DNA from: Nonomuraea rubra
GTDB lineage: Bacteria; Actinomycetota; Actinomycetes; Streptosporangiales; Streptosporangiaceae
Length of the DNA stretch: 64,000 nt
Assembly (NCBI RefSeq): GCF_014207985.1
Contig: NZ_JACHMI010000001.1
Location: 3,393,001 to 3,457,000 of the forward strand
Reading direction: 5' to 3'
Positions 32,604-42,213 of this stretch are shown here, piece by piece. The stretch's first letter is position 1, and each line of letters starts with the position of its first letter. Position numbers and translations under genes: made by a program. The notes beneath the pieces were generated by a model. The model did no database searches. It was given only the letters and a program-made list of their open reading frames with translations, and was not told where the DNA came from.

Positions 32604-33815
32604 TCAGCCCTGCTCTTCCGCGACCAGGCGGACGCAGACGGCCAGGCCGTTGATGGCCTGCTCCAGCTCCTCCAGGCCGGGGAAGGTCGGCGCGATCCTG
32701 ATCGTGCGGTCGTCGGGGTCCTGGCCGTACGGGTGCGTGGCGCCGGCGGGCGTCAGCGCGATGCCGGCCGCCTTGGCCTTGGCCACCACCTCGGCGGCGT
32801 GCGGCACCTCCAGGCTGATGAAGTAGCCGCCCCTGGGGCTCGTCCAGGTGGCCAGGTCGCCGAGCCGCTCGGTCAGCACCTTGTCGACCAGCTCGAACTT
32901 CGGCCCGATCAGCTCGGCGTGCCGCCGCATGTGCGCGGCCACGCCGGCGCCGTCACGCAGGAACTCCACGTGGCGGAGCTGGTTGAGCTTGTCCGGGCCG
33001 ATGGACTGCTTCGAGGTGTTGTGCAGGAACCACGTGACGTTGGCCGGGGAGCCGCCGAAGAAGGAGACGCCGGAGCCGGCCAGCGTCACCTTCGAGGTGG
33101 AGGCGTAGACGAACACCCGGTCGGCGTTGCCGTGCCCGGCGGCCAGGGCCAGCACGTCGGCCAGCTCGTCGGGGGTGTCGGTGAGGTGGTGCACCGCGTA
33201 CGCGTTGTCCCAGAAGATCCGGAAGTCGGGCGCGGCCGTCTCCATGGCGGCCAGCCTGCGCACGGTCTCGTCGCTGTAGGTGAGGCCGGACGGGTTGCTG
33301 TACTTCGGCACGCACCACATGCCCTTGACGCTCGCGTCCTCGGCCACCAGGCGCTCGACGACGTCCATGTCGGGGCCGTCCGCGTTCATCGGGACGGGGA
33401 CCATCTTGATCCCGAACCGCTCGCAGATCGTGAAATGCCGGTCATAGCCGGGGACGGGGCACAGGAACGTGATCTCCGGCTCCTCCACCCACCGGCGCGC
33501 GGCGCCCGGCACCGGGGTGAGCAGCGCGTGCACCACGGTGTCGTGCATCATGGCCAGGCTGGAGTTGCCCCCGACGACGAGCTGCTCCGCCGGCACCTGC
33601 ACCAGCGGCGCGAACAGCTCGCGCAGCTCCGCCAGGCCCTGCAGGTTGCCGTAGTTACGGCCGTCGGTGCCGTCGGCGGCCCTGTACGACGTGGGCAGTT
33701 TCAGCAGATCGTTGGAGAGGTCGAGCTGGCGCGGCGACGGCTTTCCCCGGGTGAGGTCGAGCGAGAGCCCTCGCTGGACGAGGTCGGCGTAGTCACTCTG
33801 GGCGGTCACGAGCAT
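32604..33815 (-). CDS. Aminotransferase class I, AspT/type Ic aspartate aminotransferase
   Basis: This 403-residue PLP enzyme fits the distinct aspartate aminotransferase subgroup Ic (PF12897, Corynebacterium AspT): LDLTRGKPSPRQLDLSNDLL at the N-terminus, YGNLQGLAELRELFAPL, WCVPKYSNPSGLTYSDETVR, IFWDNAYAVHHL and the PLP Lys in YASTSKVTLAGSGVSF. It interconverts aspartate/2-oxoglutarate with oxaloacetate/glutamate. The length is normal. It is divergent from ctaD with a 190-base shared upstream region in which I see no strong operator. Confidence 0.92.
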   Translation of the reverse strand: MLVTAQSDYADLVQRGLSLDLTRGKPSPRQLDLSNDLLKLPTSYRAADGTDGRNYGNLQGLAELRELFAPLVQVPAEQLVVGGNSSLAMMHDTVVHALLTPVPGAARRWVEEPEITFLCPVPGYDRHFTICERFGIKMVPVPMNADGPDMDVVERLVAEDASVKGMWCVPKYSNPSGLTYSDETVRRLAAMETAAPDFRIFWDNAYAVHHLTDTPDELADVLALAAGHGNADRVFVYASTSKVTLAGSGVSFFGGSPANVTWFLHNTSKQSIGPDKLNQLRHVEFLRDGAGVAAHMRRHAELIGPKFELVDKVLTERLGDLATWTSPRGGYFISLEVPHAAEVVAKAKAAGIALTPAGATHPYGQDPDDRTIRIAPTFPGLEELEQAINGLAVCVRLVAEEQG

Positions 33816-34005
33816 CTCCTCCGATTCTGTGTGGCCTACGAAGGATAGAAGATGTCACCAGGTAGGCCGGTATGTATCCGGAATGTGGACCCCCGGGGTC
33901 AAAGCTTTCGCGGGCGAATAACAAAGAACGCCTAGCCGAGCGGCGATCGTTGGCGTGGAATGGGTAGATCGGGGCAGGCACAACTCCGCGTCGGAGGGAG
34001 CAGCC

Positions 34006-35721
34006 GTGACGACCGTTCGAGAGACCTCGATCGAGCAGGTCAGGCGCCGTCGCACCGGGACCGTCATCGCATCCTGGCTGTCGACGACCGACCACAAGGT
34101 CATCGGGTACCTCTACCTGATCACCTCGTTCGGGTTCTTCCTCGTCGCCGGCGTCATGGCCATGTTCATCAGGGCCGAGCTCGCCACCCCCGGCATGCAG
34201 GTCGTCAGCCAGCAGCAGTACAACCAGCTCTTCACCATCCACGGCACGGTGATGCTGCTGCTGTTCGCCACCCCGCTGTTCGCCGGGTTCGCGAACGTGG
34301 TGATGCCGCTGCAGATCGGCGCGCCCGACGTGGCGTTCCCGCGGCTGAACGCGGTGGCGTACTGGCTGTTCCTGTTCGGCGGGCTGATGGTGCTGGCCGG
34401 GTTCTTCACGCCCGGCGGCGCGGCCGACTTCGGCTGGTTCGCGTACACGCCGCTGTCGTCATCGATCTACTCGCCGCAGGTCGGCGCGGACCTGTGGATC
34501 ATGGGCCTGGCCCTGTCAGGCCTCGGTACGATCCTCGGCGCGGTCAACTTCATCACCACGATCATCGGCATGCGGGCGCCCGGCATGACCATGTTCCGGA
34601 TGCCGCTGTTCACCTGGAACGTGCTGCTGACCAGCATGCTCGTGCTGATGGCGTTCCCCGTGCTGGCCGCGGCGCTGCTGGTGCTGGAGTCGGACCGCAA
34701 GCTCGGCACGCAGGTCTTCCTGTCCGACAACGGCGGGCCGCTGCTCTGGCAGCACCTGTTCTGGTTCTTCGGCCATCCCGAGGTCTACATCATCGCGCTG
34801 CCGTTCTTCGGGATCATCACCGAGGTCATCCCGGTCTTCAGCCGCAAACCGATCTTCGGCTACATGAGCCTGGTCGGGGCCACGATCGCGATCGCCGGGC
34901 TGTCGATGACGGTGTGGGCGCACCACATGTTCCCCACCGGGCAGGTGCTGCTGCCGTTCTTCTCGTTCATGACGTTCCTCATCGCGGTGCCGACCGGGGT
35001 GAAGTTCTTCAACTGGATCGGCACGATGTGGCGCGGCCACCTCACCTTCGAGTCGCCCATGCTGTTCGCCGTGGGCTTCCTGGTGACGTTCCTGCTCGGC
35101 GGGCTCACCGGGATCATCCTGGCCTCGCCGCCGCTCGACTTCCACATCACCGACACCTACTTCGTCGTCGCCCACTTCCACTACGTGGTCTTCGGCACCG
35201 TCGTCTTCGCCATGTTCGCCGGGTTCTACTTCTGGTGGCCCAAGATGACCGGCCGCATGCTCGACGACCGGCTCGGCAAGGTGCACTTCTGGACGCTGTT
35301 CATCGGCTTCCACACCACGTTCCTCATCCAGCACGTGCTCGGGCAGCTCGGCATGCCCAGGCGCTACGCCGACTACGGCGTGGCCGACGGCTTCACGGCG
35401 CTCAACCAGATCTCCTCGGTCGGGGCGTTCCTGCTCGGCGCCTCGACGCTGCCGTTCCTCTACAACGTCTGGAAGACCGCCAGGCACGCGCCCAAGGTCA
35501 CCCTCGACGACCCCTGGGGCTACGGCAACTCCCTGGAATGGGCGACGAGCTGCCCGCCGCCGCGCCACAACTTCACCTTCATGCCCCCGATCCGCTCCGA
35601 ACGGCCGGCCTTCGACCTGCACTACCCGCTCGAGAAGCCCGGCGAGCAGGCCGGCGAGCAGTCCGGCGGCGAACGCGACGACGCCCCGGAGCTGCCGCCG
35701 CGCCAGGACTCGCCCGGCTGA
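34006..35721 (+). CDS. ctaD: Cytochrome c oxidase subunit I
   Basis: The 571-residue membrane protein with 12 predicted helices starts at the GTG at 34006, preceded by GGAGGGAG six bases away; an earlier in-frame ATG at 33955 lacks such a site. Metal ligands are present: [14 protein letters not shown] (heme a His), [12 protein letters not shown] (CuB His and cross-linked Tyr), WAHHMF (CuB His pair) and VVAHFHYVV (heme a/a3 His). The C-terminus is a polar Gly/Glu/Pro tail. No ctaC, ctaE or qcr genes adjoin it, so this is a stand-alone, probably additional, subunit I copy of the aa3-type oxidase. Confidence 0.96.
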   Translation: MTTVRETSIEQVRRRRTGTVIASWLSTTDHKVIGYLYLITSFGFFLVAGVMAMFIRAELATPGMQVVSQQQYNQLFTIHGTVMLLLFATPLFAGFANVVMPLQIGAPDVAFPRLNAVAYWLFLFGGLMVLAGFFTPGGAADFGWFAYTPLSSSIYSPQVGADLWIMGLALSGLGTILGAVNFITTIIGMRAPGMTMFRMPLFTWNVLLTSMLVLMAFPVLAAALLVLESDRKLGTQVFLSDNGGPLLWQHLFWFFGHPEVYIIALPFFGIITEVIPVFSRKPIFGYMSLVGATIAIAGLSMTVWAHHMFPTGQVLLPFFSFMTFLIAVPTGVKFFNWIGTMWRGHLTFESPMLFAVGFLVTFLLGGLTGIILASPPLDFHITDTYFVVAHFHYVVFGTVVFAMFAGFYFWWPKMTGRMLDDRLGKVHFWTLFIGFHTTFLIQHVLGQLGMPRRYADYGVADGFTALNQISSVGAFLLGASTLPFLYNVWKTARHAPKVTLDDPWGYGNSLEWATSCPPPRHNFTFMPPIRSERPAFDLHYPLEKPGEQAGEQSGGERDDAPELPPRQDSPG

Positions 35722-35760
35722 CCCCCACCATGATGTTTCGCCTATCTAGGGAGATCGGCG

Positions 35761-35994
35761 ATGACAGGCACGAAGATTCCCTTCGACCCCGAGACGGCCC
35801 CCTGCGGGAAGAAGTCCGGAGGTGATCGCCTCGTCGACGACGACGGCTACGGCCTGGTCATCCGCGACCAGCTCTTCGACTGCGGCTGCCGCCGCATCCG
35901 GCACGAGTACCACGACGGCAGCATCCACCTGTCGGCCATCCGCCACGACGGCAAACGGGTGAAGGACCAGATCCAGCCAGACCACGGAAAGTGA
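35761..35994 (+). CDS. Small Cys/His-rich protein preceding frdA, unknown
   Basis: This 77-residue protein contains [12 protein letters not shown] and [15 protein letters not shown], giving three Cys and four His, enough for a small metal site. A GGGAG element lies before the ATG. Its stop overlaps the frdA GTG by 4 bases, so translation is coupled to fumarate reductase. It follows ctaD by 39 bases. I recognise no family. A regulator or maturation factor for the respiratory genes is a guess based on coupling. Confidence 0.75.
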   Translation: MTGTKIPFDPETAPCGKKSGGDRLVDDDGYGLVIRDQLFDCGCRRIRHEYHDGSIHLSAIRHDGKRVKDQIQPDHGK

Positions 35995-37733
35995 CGTCAA
36001 TGATCGATGTGCTCATCGTCGGAGGAGGCGGAGCCGGGCTGCGGGCGGCCGTCGCGGTCGCCGAGACGGATCCTGCGCTCAAGGTGGCGGTCGTGTCGAA
36101 GGTCTACCCGATGCGCAGCCACACCGTCTCCGCCGAGGGCGGCGCCGCCGCGGTGATCGGCGTCGGCGACACGCTCGACGAGCACTGCTACGACACGATC
36201 TCCGGCGGCGACTGGCTCTGCGACCAGGACGCGGTGGAGGCGTTCGTGGCCGAGGCGCCCAGGGAGCTGATCCAGCTCGAACACTGGGGCTGCCCGTGGA
36301 GCCGCGAGAGCGACGGCCGCGTGGCGGTGCGGCCGTTCGGCGGCATGAAGAAGATGCGCACCTGGTACGCGGCCGACAAGACCGGCTTCCACCTGCTGCA
36401 CACGCTCTTCCAGACGACCCTGAAATATCAGGACATCATCAGGTACGACGAGTGGTTCGTCACCAAGCTCGTCGTCGACGACGGCCGCGTCCACGGCGTC
36501 GTGGCCGTGGAGATGCGGACCGGCCGCATCGAGACCATCCCGGCCAGGACCGTCATCCTGGCCACCGGCGGCTGCGGCAAGGTCTTCCCCTTCACCACCA
36601 ACGCCGCCATCAAGACCGGCGACGGCATGGCCCTGGCCTACCGGGAGGGCGCGCCGCTGAAGGACATGGAGTTCGTCCAGTACCACCCGACCGGCCTGCC
36701 GTTCACCGGCATCCTCATCACCGAGGCGGCCAGGGCCGAGGGCGGCTGGCTGATCAACAAGGACGGTTACCGCTACCTCCAGGACTACGACCTGGGCAAG
36801 CCCACCCCTACGCCGAAGCTGCGCAGCATGGAGCTGGGCCCGCGCGACCGGCTGTCGCAGGCGTTCGTGCACGAGCAGCACAAGGGCCGCACGGTGGACA
36901 CCCCGTACGGGCCCGTCGTCTACCTGGACCTGCGCCACCTGGGCGAGGGCAAGATCGACGCCCGGATCCCGTTCGTGCGCGAGCTGTGCCGCAGCTACCA
37001 GAACCTCGACCCGGCCACCGACCTCATCCCGGTGCGCCCGGTCGTGCACTACATGATGGGCGGCGTGCACACCGACCTCGACGGCGCCACCCCGATCGCG
37101 GGGCTGTTCGCGGCGGGGGAGACGGCGTGCGTGAGCATCAACGGCGCCAACCGGCTCGGCTCCAACTCGCTGCCCGAGATTCTCGTCTTCGGCCGCCGGG
37201 CGGGCCTCGCGGCGGCCGGGTTCGCCAGGGAGCACCGCGGGGGCGAGCCGCCTGCCGTACGGAGTCAGGGGGGTGACGAGCGGCGGCGGTTGGAGCGCGT
37301 GCGCGAGGGCAGCAGTCACGGTGAGCGGATCGCCGACCTGCGCGAGCAGATGCAGCACACGCTCGAAGGAGCCGCCGGCATCTACCGCACGGGCGACGAG
37401 CTGGCCAAGGCCGTGGACACGCTCGCGGACCTGCGCGAGCGGGCCGAGGAGGCACGTGTCGAGGACAGCAGCACCGCCTTCAACACCGAGCTGATCAACC
37501 TGCAGGAGCTGCAGAGCATGCTGGAGATCGCGCAGACGATCGTGGCCTGCGCGCTGAACAGGCAGGAGTCGCGCGGCGCGCACCAGCGCACCGACTTCTC
37601 CGCCAGGGACGACGAGGCGTTCCTGGCGCACTCGCTGGTGCACCGCGCGCCCGACGGCACGCCGTCGGTCGGCCTGCTGCCCGTGACGATCACCCGCTGG
37701 CCTCCGGGAGAAAGGGTTTACGGCCGTGACTGA
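35991..37733 (+). CDS. frdA: Fumarate reductase flavoprotein subunit
   Basis: This 580-residue subunit oxidises or reduces succinate/fumarate at a covalent FAD. It tracks E. coli FrdA closely: [32 protein letters not shown] (His44 for the FAD link), [44 protein letters not shown] and [12 protein letters not shown] with catalytic Arg. A 25-residue Arg/Gly/Glu-rich insert follows at about 415-440. The GTG at 35991 overlaps the preceding small gene; an ATG three codons later is possible. With B, C and D it forms the four-subunit menaquinol-linked type. Confidence 0.95.
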   Translation: MTSMIDVLIVGGGGAGLRAAVAVAETDPALKVAVVSKVYPMRSHTVSAEGGAAAVIGVGDTLDEHCYDTISGGDWLCDQDAVEAFVAEAPRELIQLEHWGCPWSRESDGRVAVRPFGGMKKMRTWYAADKTGFHLLHTLFQTTLKYQDIIRYDEWFVTKLVVDDGRVHGVVAVEMRTGRIETIPARTVILATGGCGKVFPFTTNAAIKTGDGMALAYREGAPLKDMEFVQYHPTGLPFTGILITEAARAEGGWLINKDGYRYLQDYDLGKPTPTPKLRSMELGPRDRLSQAFVHEQHKGRTVDTPYGPVVYLDLRHLGEGKIDARIPFVRELCRSYQNLDPATDLIPVRPVVHYMMGGVHTDLDGATPIAGLFAAGETACVSINGANRLGSNSLPEILVFGRRAGLAAAGFAREHRGGEPPAVRSQGGDERRRLERVREGSSHGERIADLREQMQHTLEGAAGIYRTGDELAKAVDTLADLRERAEEARVEDSSTAFNTELINLQELQSMLEIAQTIVACALNRQESRGAHQRTDFSARDDEAFLAHSLVHRAPDGTPSVGLLPVTITRWPPGERVYGRD

Positions 37734-38487
37734 CACGACGGAAGCGGTACGGCAGGCGGCGGGCACGCGGACGATCCGGATGGACGTGGCCAGGTACCGG
37801 CCCGGGCAGGACGCCGAGCCGGTGTTCCAGGGCTACGACGTGCCGCTGATGAGCGACTGGGCCGTGCTCGACGGCCTCAACTACATCAAGGACCAGCTCG
37901 ACGGCAGCCTGTCCTACCGCTGGTCGTGCCGGATGGGCGTGTGCGGCTCGTGCGGCATGACCGTCAACGGCGAGGCCCGGCTGACCTGCGGCACCTTCCT
38001 CACCGAGTACGGCGAGGGGCCGGTGCGGATCGAGCCGCTGAAGGGGTTCCCGGTGATCAGGGACCTGGTGGTGGACATCGACGACTTCCTGGCCAAGCTG
38101 TCGTCCGTGCGGCCCTGGCTGATCAGGGAGGGCGAGGACCTGCCGCTGACCGCCGAGTACGCCCAGACGCCCGAGCAGCTGGAGGCGTACAAGCAGTACA
38201 GCATGTGCATCAACTGCCTGCTGTGCTACTCGGCCTGCCCGGTCTACGTGCTCGACCCCGACTTCCTCGGCCCGGCGGCCATCGCGCTGGCCCAGCGCTA
38301 CAACCTGGACTCGCGCGACATGGGCGACCGGTTCGACGTGCTCAGCCAGGACGACGCGGTGTGGGGGTGCACGTTCGTCGGCGAGTGCACCCGGGTCTGC
38401 CCCAAGCACGTGGACCCGGCCGAGGCGATCCAGCGTTACAAGCTGACCGCCGCCCTGCGTTCGGTGCTGCCGTGGAGCAAGCGGTGA
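37726..38487 (+). CDS. frdB: Fumarate reductase iron-sulfur subunit
   Basis: This 253-residue electron-transfer subunit has the [2Fe-2S] site [17 protein letters not shown] followed by the fourth Cys in RLTCGTFL, and the [4Fe-4S] and [3Fe-4S] sites in [15 protein letters not shown] and [17 protein letters not shown]. All ligands are intact. The GTG at 37726 lies 8 bases inside the frdA end. It overlaps frdC by 4 bases. Confidence 0.95.
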   Translation: MTDTTEAVRQAAGTRTIRMDVARYRPGQDAEPVFQGYDVPLMSDWAVLDGLNYIKDQLDGSLSYRWSCRMGVCGSCGMTVNGEARLTCGTFLTEYGEGPVRIEPLKGFPVIRDLVVDIDDFLAKLSSVRPWLIREGEDLPLTAEYAQTPEQLEAYKQYSMCINCLLCYSACPVYVLDPDFLGPAAIALAQRYNLDSRDMGDRFDVLSQDDAVWGCTFVGECTRVCPKHVDPAEAIQRYKLTAALRSVLPWSKR

Positions 38488-38915
38488 AGGCCCGCGACAG
38501 GGTGACGCCGAGCGCCGCCGTACGGACCACCTCGGCCGCCTACCGGCCCCGGCGGGACAACCTGTGGTTCGCCCGCACCCGCAACTACACGATCTTCGTG
38601 CTGCGCGAGCTGACCAGCGTCTTCGTGGCCTGGTCGATGGTGTTCCTGCTGATGCTGGTCGGGGCGGTGCTCGGCGGCTCGCTGGACGAGTTCGCGGCGC
38701 TGGCCGCCCGGCCGTGGATGATCGCGATCAACGTGGTGGCGCTGGGCGCGACCGCGTTCCACTCGGTCACGTTCCTGAACCTCGCGCCCAAGGCCACCGT
38801 CGTGCGCCTGGACGGCTACCGGCTGCCCGCGTGGATGATCCAGGGCGGCAACCACTCGTTGTGGCTGCTCGTCTCCGCGGTCATCGCGTTCTTCGTGCTG
38901 AGGGGGTTCCGATGA
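38484..38915 (+). CDS. frdC: Fumarate reductase membrane anchor C
   Basis: This 143-residue subunit with three TM helices follows the E. coli FrdC pattern: [20 protein letters not shown] for helix 1, a middle helix ending in [15 protein letters not shown] (FrdC has ELAPKA here) and a third helix near the C-terminus. It lacks the heme-ligand pattern of SdhC. It starts at the GTG overlapping the frdB stop and overlaps frdD by 4 bases. It binds quinone together with FrdD. Confidence 0.9.
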   Translation: MKARDRVTPSAAVRTTSAAYRPRRDNLWFARTRNYTIFVLRELTSVFVAWSMVFLLMLVGAVLGGSLDEFAALAARPWMIAINVVALGATAFHSVTFLNLAPKATVVRLDGYRLPAWMIQGGNHSLWLLVSAVIAFFVLRGFR

Positions 38916-39253
38916 GGCGGTCGCCGGAGCCGTACCTGTGGCTGCTGTTCAGCGGCGGGGGAGTGGTGGCGGCGCTGGTGGTGCCGGTGCTCGTGCTGCT
39001 GTTCGGGGTGCTCATGCCGCTCGGGATCGTGGACTGGCCCACCGCCGAGCACCTGCGCGGGCTGCTGGACAGCGTGCTCGTACGGCTCGCGCTGGTCGTG
39101 GTGGTGGTGCTGTGTCTCTTCCACGCCGCGCACCGGATCCGTCACACGAGTGAGGAACTGCTCGGCATCGCCAGATTCGACCTGGTGGTGGCAGCCCTTT
39201 GTTACGGCGGGGCTATTGCGGGCGGGATCGCCGCAGTGATGTTGATGTTCTGA
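38912..39253 (+). CDS. frdD: Fumarate reductase membrane anchor D
   Basis: This 113-residue three-helix subunit shows the FrdD signature at its N-terminus ([21 protein letters not shown], where E. coli has DEPVFWGLFGAGG) and the conserved FHAAHRIRHTSEEL loop. It completes frdABCD. The operon ends here; the 122-base gap to the next gene has no strong hairpin. Confidence 0.9.
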   Translation: MRRSPEPYLWLLFSGGGVVAALVVPVLVLLFGVLMPLGIVDWPTAEHLRGLLDSVLVRLALVVVVVLCLFHAAHRIRHTSEELLGIARFDLVVAALCYGGAIAGGIAAVMLMF

Positions 39254-39280
39254 AATGTCGTAGTTTGATCACGTTTCAAC

Positions 39281-39295
39281 AACGTACTTTACGTT
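39281..39295. promoter_or_regulatory. Inverted repeat before the M6 protease gene
   Basis: AACGTActtTACGTT (perfect 6-base arms) lies 81 to 95 bases upstream of the protease GTG. A TTGACG (39299-39304) just downstream could be a -35 box, though no good -10 follows. An operator for the protease promoter is plausible. Confidence 0.4.
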
Positions 39296-39375
39296 CGGTT
39301 GACGTACCCCTTAGCGTCCGGCATTGCACACCCTATGGCCATGCGCCCGGCGACCCCGGGCAGAGAGGGTTCCTG

Positions 39376-42120
39376 GTGCCACGTTCTAAGCGCCTGTTAG
39401 CAACGATCCCGGCGGTCGCCCTCCTTGGCGCCGCCCTGTCCACGCCGCCGGCAGCCGCGACGTCCGTCGCGAACTACCAGCCCACGGCCTCGGACTACTA
39501 CATCAACTACGCTCCTCCGGCGGTCCCCGAGGACACGAAGGAGCCGGCGCTCGAGGACGCGAGGTCGCGCTCGCTGACTCCCGCGCAGAAGTTCGACAGG
39601 AAGTTCAACAGCGGCAACCCGGTGACCGGCCGCATTCTCGCCGCCCGCGAGGAGCAGGCCATGAGGACGGGCCGAAACCCCGCTGAATGGATCTTCAAGA
39701 ACACCAAGCAGACCCGCACGGCCAAGCTCCTGACCGTCCTGGTCGAGTTCAACGAGCAGGCCAACGACGACTTCTCCGGCTTCAACCGGCTGCGCAGCAC
39801 CCAGAGCGGGTCGGACGACTGCGTCGTCGAGCCCCCGGGCACGCTGCTGAACGGCCCGCTGCACAACCAGATCCCGGACCCGGCCACGCTGCCGCACAAG
39901 GACAACAACTCCTTCTGGGTCAAGGACTTCAGCACCGAGCACTTCAACAAGATGCTCTACACCGACAAGGGCATCACCGAGCGCGTCCGCCCCGACCTGA
40001 AGGACCCGCGCGACGGCAAGCCCGGCATCGACATCTCCGGCTTCACGATGAAGAAGATGTACGAGGAGATGTCCAAGGGCGCCTACTCCGTCACCGGCTC
40101 GGCCGTCGGCTGGATCAAGGTCCCGCACTCCGAGGCCTGGTACGGCGCCGCCGCCTGCGGCAACCCGCCCCAGGACATGTCCGGCCACCCCGACAACCCG
40201 CTCGGCGCCCAGCAGCTCCCGATCGACACGGTGAACGCGCTGGCCCAGGCCCAGCCGGACTTCCCGTGGGCCGACTACGACGTCGAGGACATCTCCGACG
40301 CCGACGGTGACGGCAACTTCGCCGAGCCCGACGGCGTGATCGACCACCTCGTGCTCGTGCACGCGGGCAAGGACAAGTCCTCCGACGGCGGCGCCCAGGG
40401 CACCTACGCCATCTGGGCCCACTCCAGCGCGGTGGCCGGCGGCTACAAGATCCCCGGCACCGACAAGAAGATCTCCAACTACATCGTGCAGCCCGAGGAC
40501 TCCGGCGTCGGCGTCTTCGCCCACGAGTACGGCCACGACCTCGGCCTGCCCGACCTGTACGACACCTCGGGCGTCGCCAGCTCCGCCGTGGACTTCTGGG
40601 ACCTGATGTCCAGCGGCTCCCACTCCGGCCCGATCTTCCAGTCCATGCCGACCCACATGGGTCTGTGGGACAAGTGGGTGCTCGGCTGGGCGAACCCGAA
40701 GACGTTCAACCCCGGTGACGCCTCCAGGCTCGTCACCGTCGGCCAGACGTCCCGCACGCCCAAGCTCACCCAGGACGGCATCCGGGTCAACCTGGCCTCC
40801 ACGCCGCTGAAGATGATCGACGTGCACAGCGGCTCGAACGCCTGGTGGAGCGGCCTCGACCAGGACTGGGCCAACCTCAGCCTGCAGCGCGACCTGCCCG
40901 TCCCCGCCGGCACCGATCTCAAGCTGTGGATGTGGAACAACTACGAGATCGAGCAGGACTGGGACTTCGGCTTCGTCGAGGTCTCGACCGACGGCGGCGA
41001 GACGTGGACCCAGCAGAAGGTCTACGACGAGGCCGGCAACGAGGTCACCACGCCGGACGACTACCCGGACCCGTACAAGAACCTCAAGACCTTCGGCAAC
41101 AAGAAGTACGGCCTCACCGGTGACACCGGCGGCGCCTGGCGGCACGACTACGTGAACCTGGCGCCGTTCGCCGGGCAGACGATCAAGCTGCGGCTGGCGT
41201 ACAACACCGACGCCGCCTACCAGATGCGCGGCTGGCACGTGGACGACTTCGAGCTCACCAACGGCGGCACCGCCGTGTGGAGCGACGACGTCGAGACCGA
41301 CACGGGCTGGAGGCCCGTGCACGGCACGTTCACCAACACCAGCGGCACCGGCTGGGCCCGCAACAACGGCGAGCGCCAGATCGAGCGCTTCTACCTCGCC
41401 GAGTGGCGCAACTTCGACGGCTTCGACAAGGGCCTGCAGTACACCTACGACACCGACTACCTCCGTGACGGGGCGTGGAAGGTGCAGAAGGTGAAGTACA
41501 ACGCGCCTGGCCTGCTCGTCTGGTACCGCGACTCGACGTTCATCAACAACAACATCAACGACACCCTCAGGCAGCCGCCGAGCCTCGGCCCGAAGGGCAG
41601 CCTGCTCGTCGTCGACTCCCACTTCGAGCCGCTGCGCCGGACCGGCGTCGCCGCCGAGAAGGACCCGACGCCGCAGAAGAACCTGCAAGGCCGGGTGCAG
41701 ACCTCCAACGCCGCGTTCGGGTTCGGCAGGACGTACCCGTTCAAGGAGTGCCTGGAGGCGGCGGACGAGCCGTTCAGCGAGTACTGCACGGACTTCCCCG
41801 CGCAGAAGGGCGTCTCCACCTTCACCGACGCGAAGACCTGGTACCCGGGGATCGAGCTGATCGACGGCGGCCTGTACTTCCGGGACGCCGACGCCTCGGT
41901 GGTCGTGCCGTCGAAGGGCGACCAGACGTACACCACCCGCGTGGTGCACCAGGACGGCACCCCCGCCACCGAGCTGTACGGCCAGGTGGCCGCCGGCTCC
42001 GTGCTCGGCACCGGCAACCCCGGTGACGAGGGCAAGGCGCTGGGCGTGCAGTTCAAGCTCGTGAGCCCGCTGCCCGGGAACCTGGGCGCGATCGTTCACG
42101 TGGTTCCCCCGAAGAAGTAA
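39376..42120 (+). CDS. Secreted M6-family metalloprotease (immune inhibitor A-like)
   Basis: The 914-residue exported protein starts at the GTG at 39376 with a Sec signal (SKRLLATIPAVALLGAALSTPPAAAT). The M6 catalytic domain has the zinc motif HEYGHDLGLPDLYD near residue 382 and the upstream DADGDGNFAEPDGVIDHLV Ca-binding-like loop. MAM/jelly-roll-like regions follow (VSTDGGETWTQQKVYDEAGN, HVDDFELTNGG). The C-terminus lacks a sorting motif, so the enzyme should be released. The organism probably uses it to degrade external protein. Confidence 0.94.
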   Translation: MPRSKRLLATIPAVALLGAALSTPPAAATSVANYQPTASDYYINYAPPAVPEDTKEPALEDARSRSLTPAQKFDRKFNSGNPVTGRILAAREEQAMRTGRNPAEWIFKNTKQTRTAKLLTVLVEFNEQANDDFSGFNRLRSTQSGSDDCVVEPPGTLLNGPLHNQIPDPATLPHKDNNSFWVKDFSTEHFNKMLYTDKGITERVRPDLKDPRDGKPGIDISGFTMKKMYEEMSKGAYSVTGSAVGWIKVPHSEAWYGAAACGNPPQDMSGHPDNPLGAQQLPIDTVNALAQAQPDFPWADYDVEDISDADGDGNFAEPDGVIDHLVLVHAGKDKSSDGGAQGTYAIWAHSSAVAGGYKIPGTDKKISNYIVQPEDSGVGVFAHEYGHDLGLPDLYDTSGVASSAVDFWDLMSSGSHSGPIFQSMPTHMGLWDKWVLGWANPKTFNPGDASRLVTVGQTSRTPKLTQDGIRVNLASTPLKMIDVHSGSNAWWSGLDQDWANLSLQRDLPVPAGTDLKLWMWNNYEIEQDWDFGFVEVSTDGGETWTQQKVYDEAGNEVTTPDDYPDPYKNLKTFGNKKYGLTGDTGGAWRHDYVNLAPFAGQTIKLRLAYNTDAAYQMRGWHVDDFELTNGGTAVWSDDVETDTGWRPVHGTFTNTSGTGWARNNGERQIERFYLAEWRNFDGFDKGLQYTYDTDYLRDGAWKVQKVKYNAPGLLVWYRDSTFINNNINDTLRQPPSLGPKGSLLVVDSHFEPLRRTGVAAEKDPTPQKNLQGRVQTSNAAFGFGRTYPFKECLEAADEPFSEYCTDFPAQKGVSTFTDAKTWYPGIELIDGGLYFRDADASVVVPSKGDQTYTTRVVHQDGTPATELYGQVAAGSVLGTGNPGDEGKALGVQFKLVSPLPGNLGAIVHVVPPKK

Positions 42121-42126
42121 TCGTTC

Positions 42127-42156
42127 AGGGGGCCACCGGTAACCCCGTGGCCCCCT
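42127..42156 (+). terminator. Hairpin terminator after the M6 protease gene
   Basis: agggggccac / gtggccccct is a perfect 10-base stem with a 10-base loop, starting 6 bases beyond the stop. There is no T tract, as usual in this GC range. Confidence 0.75.
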
Positions 42157-42213
42157 ATGATCGGTCGCGTCCAGCGATCGATCTCAGGTCGCGAGTCTTT
42201 GCACCTACGATTG

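Noticed and set aside
36000..39253. Succinate dehydrogenase (sdh) instead of fumarate reductase
   Set aside because: The two small anchors match FrdC and FrdD signatures and lack SdhC/SdhD heme patterns; FrdA and FrdB also follow the E. coli Frd sequences closely.
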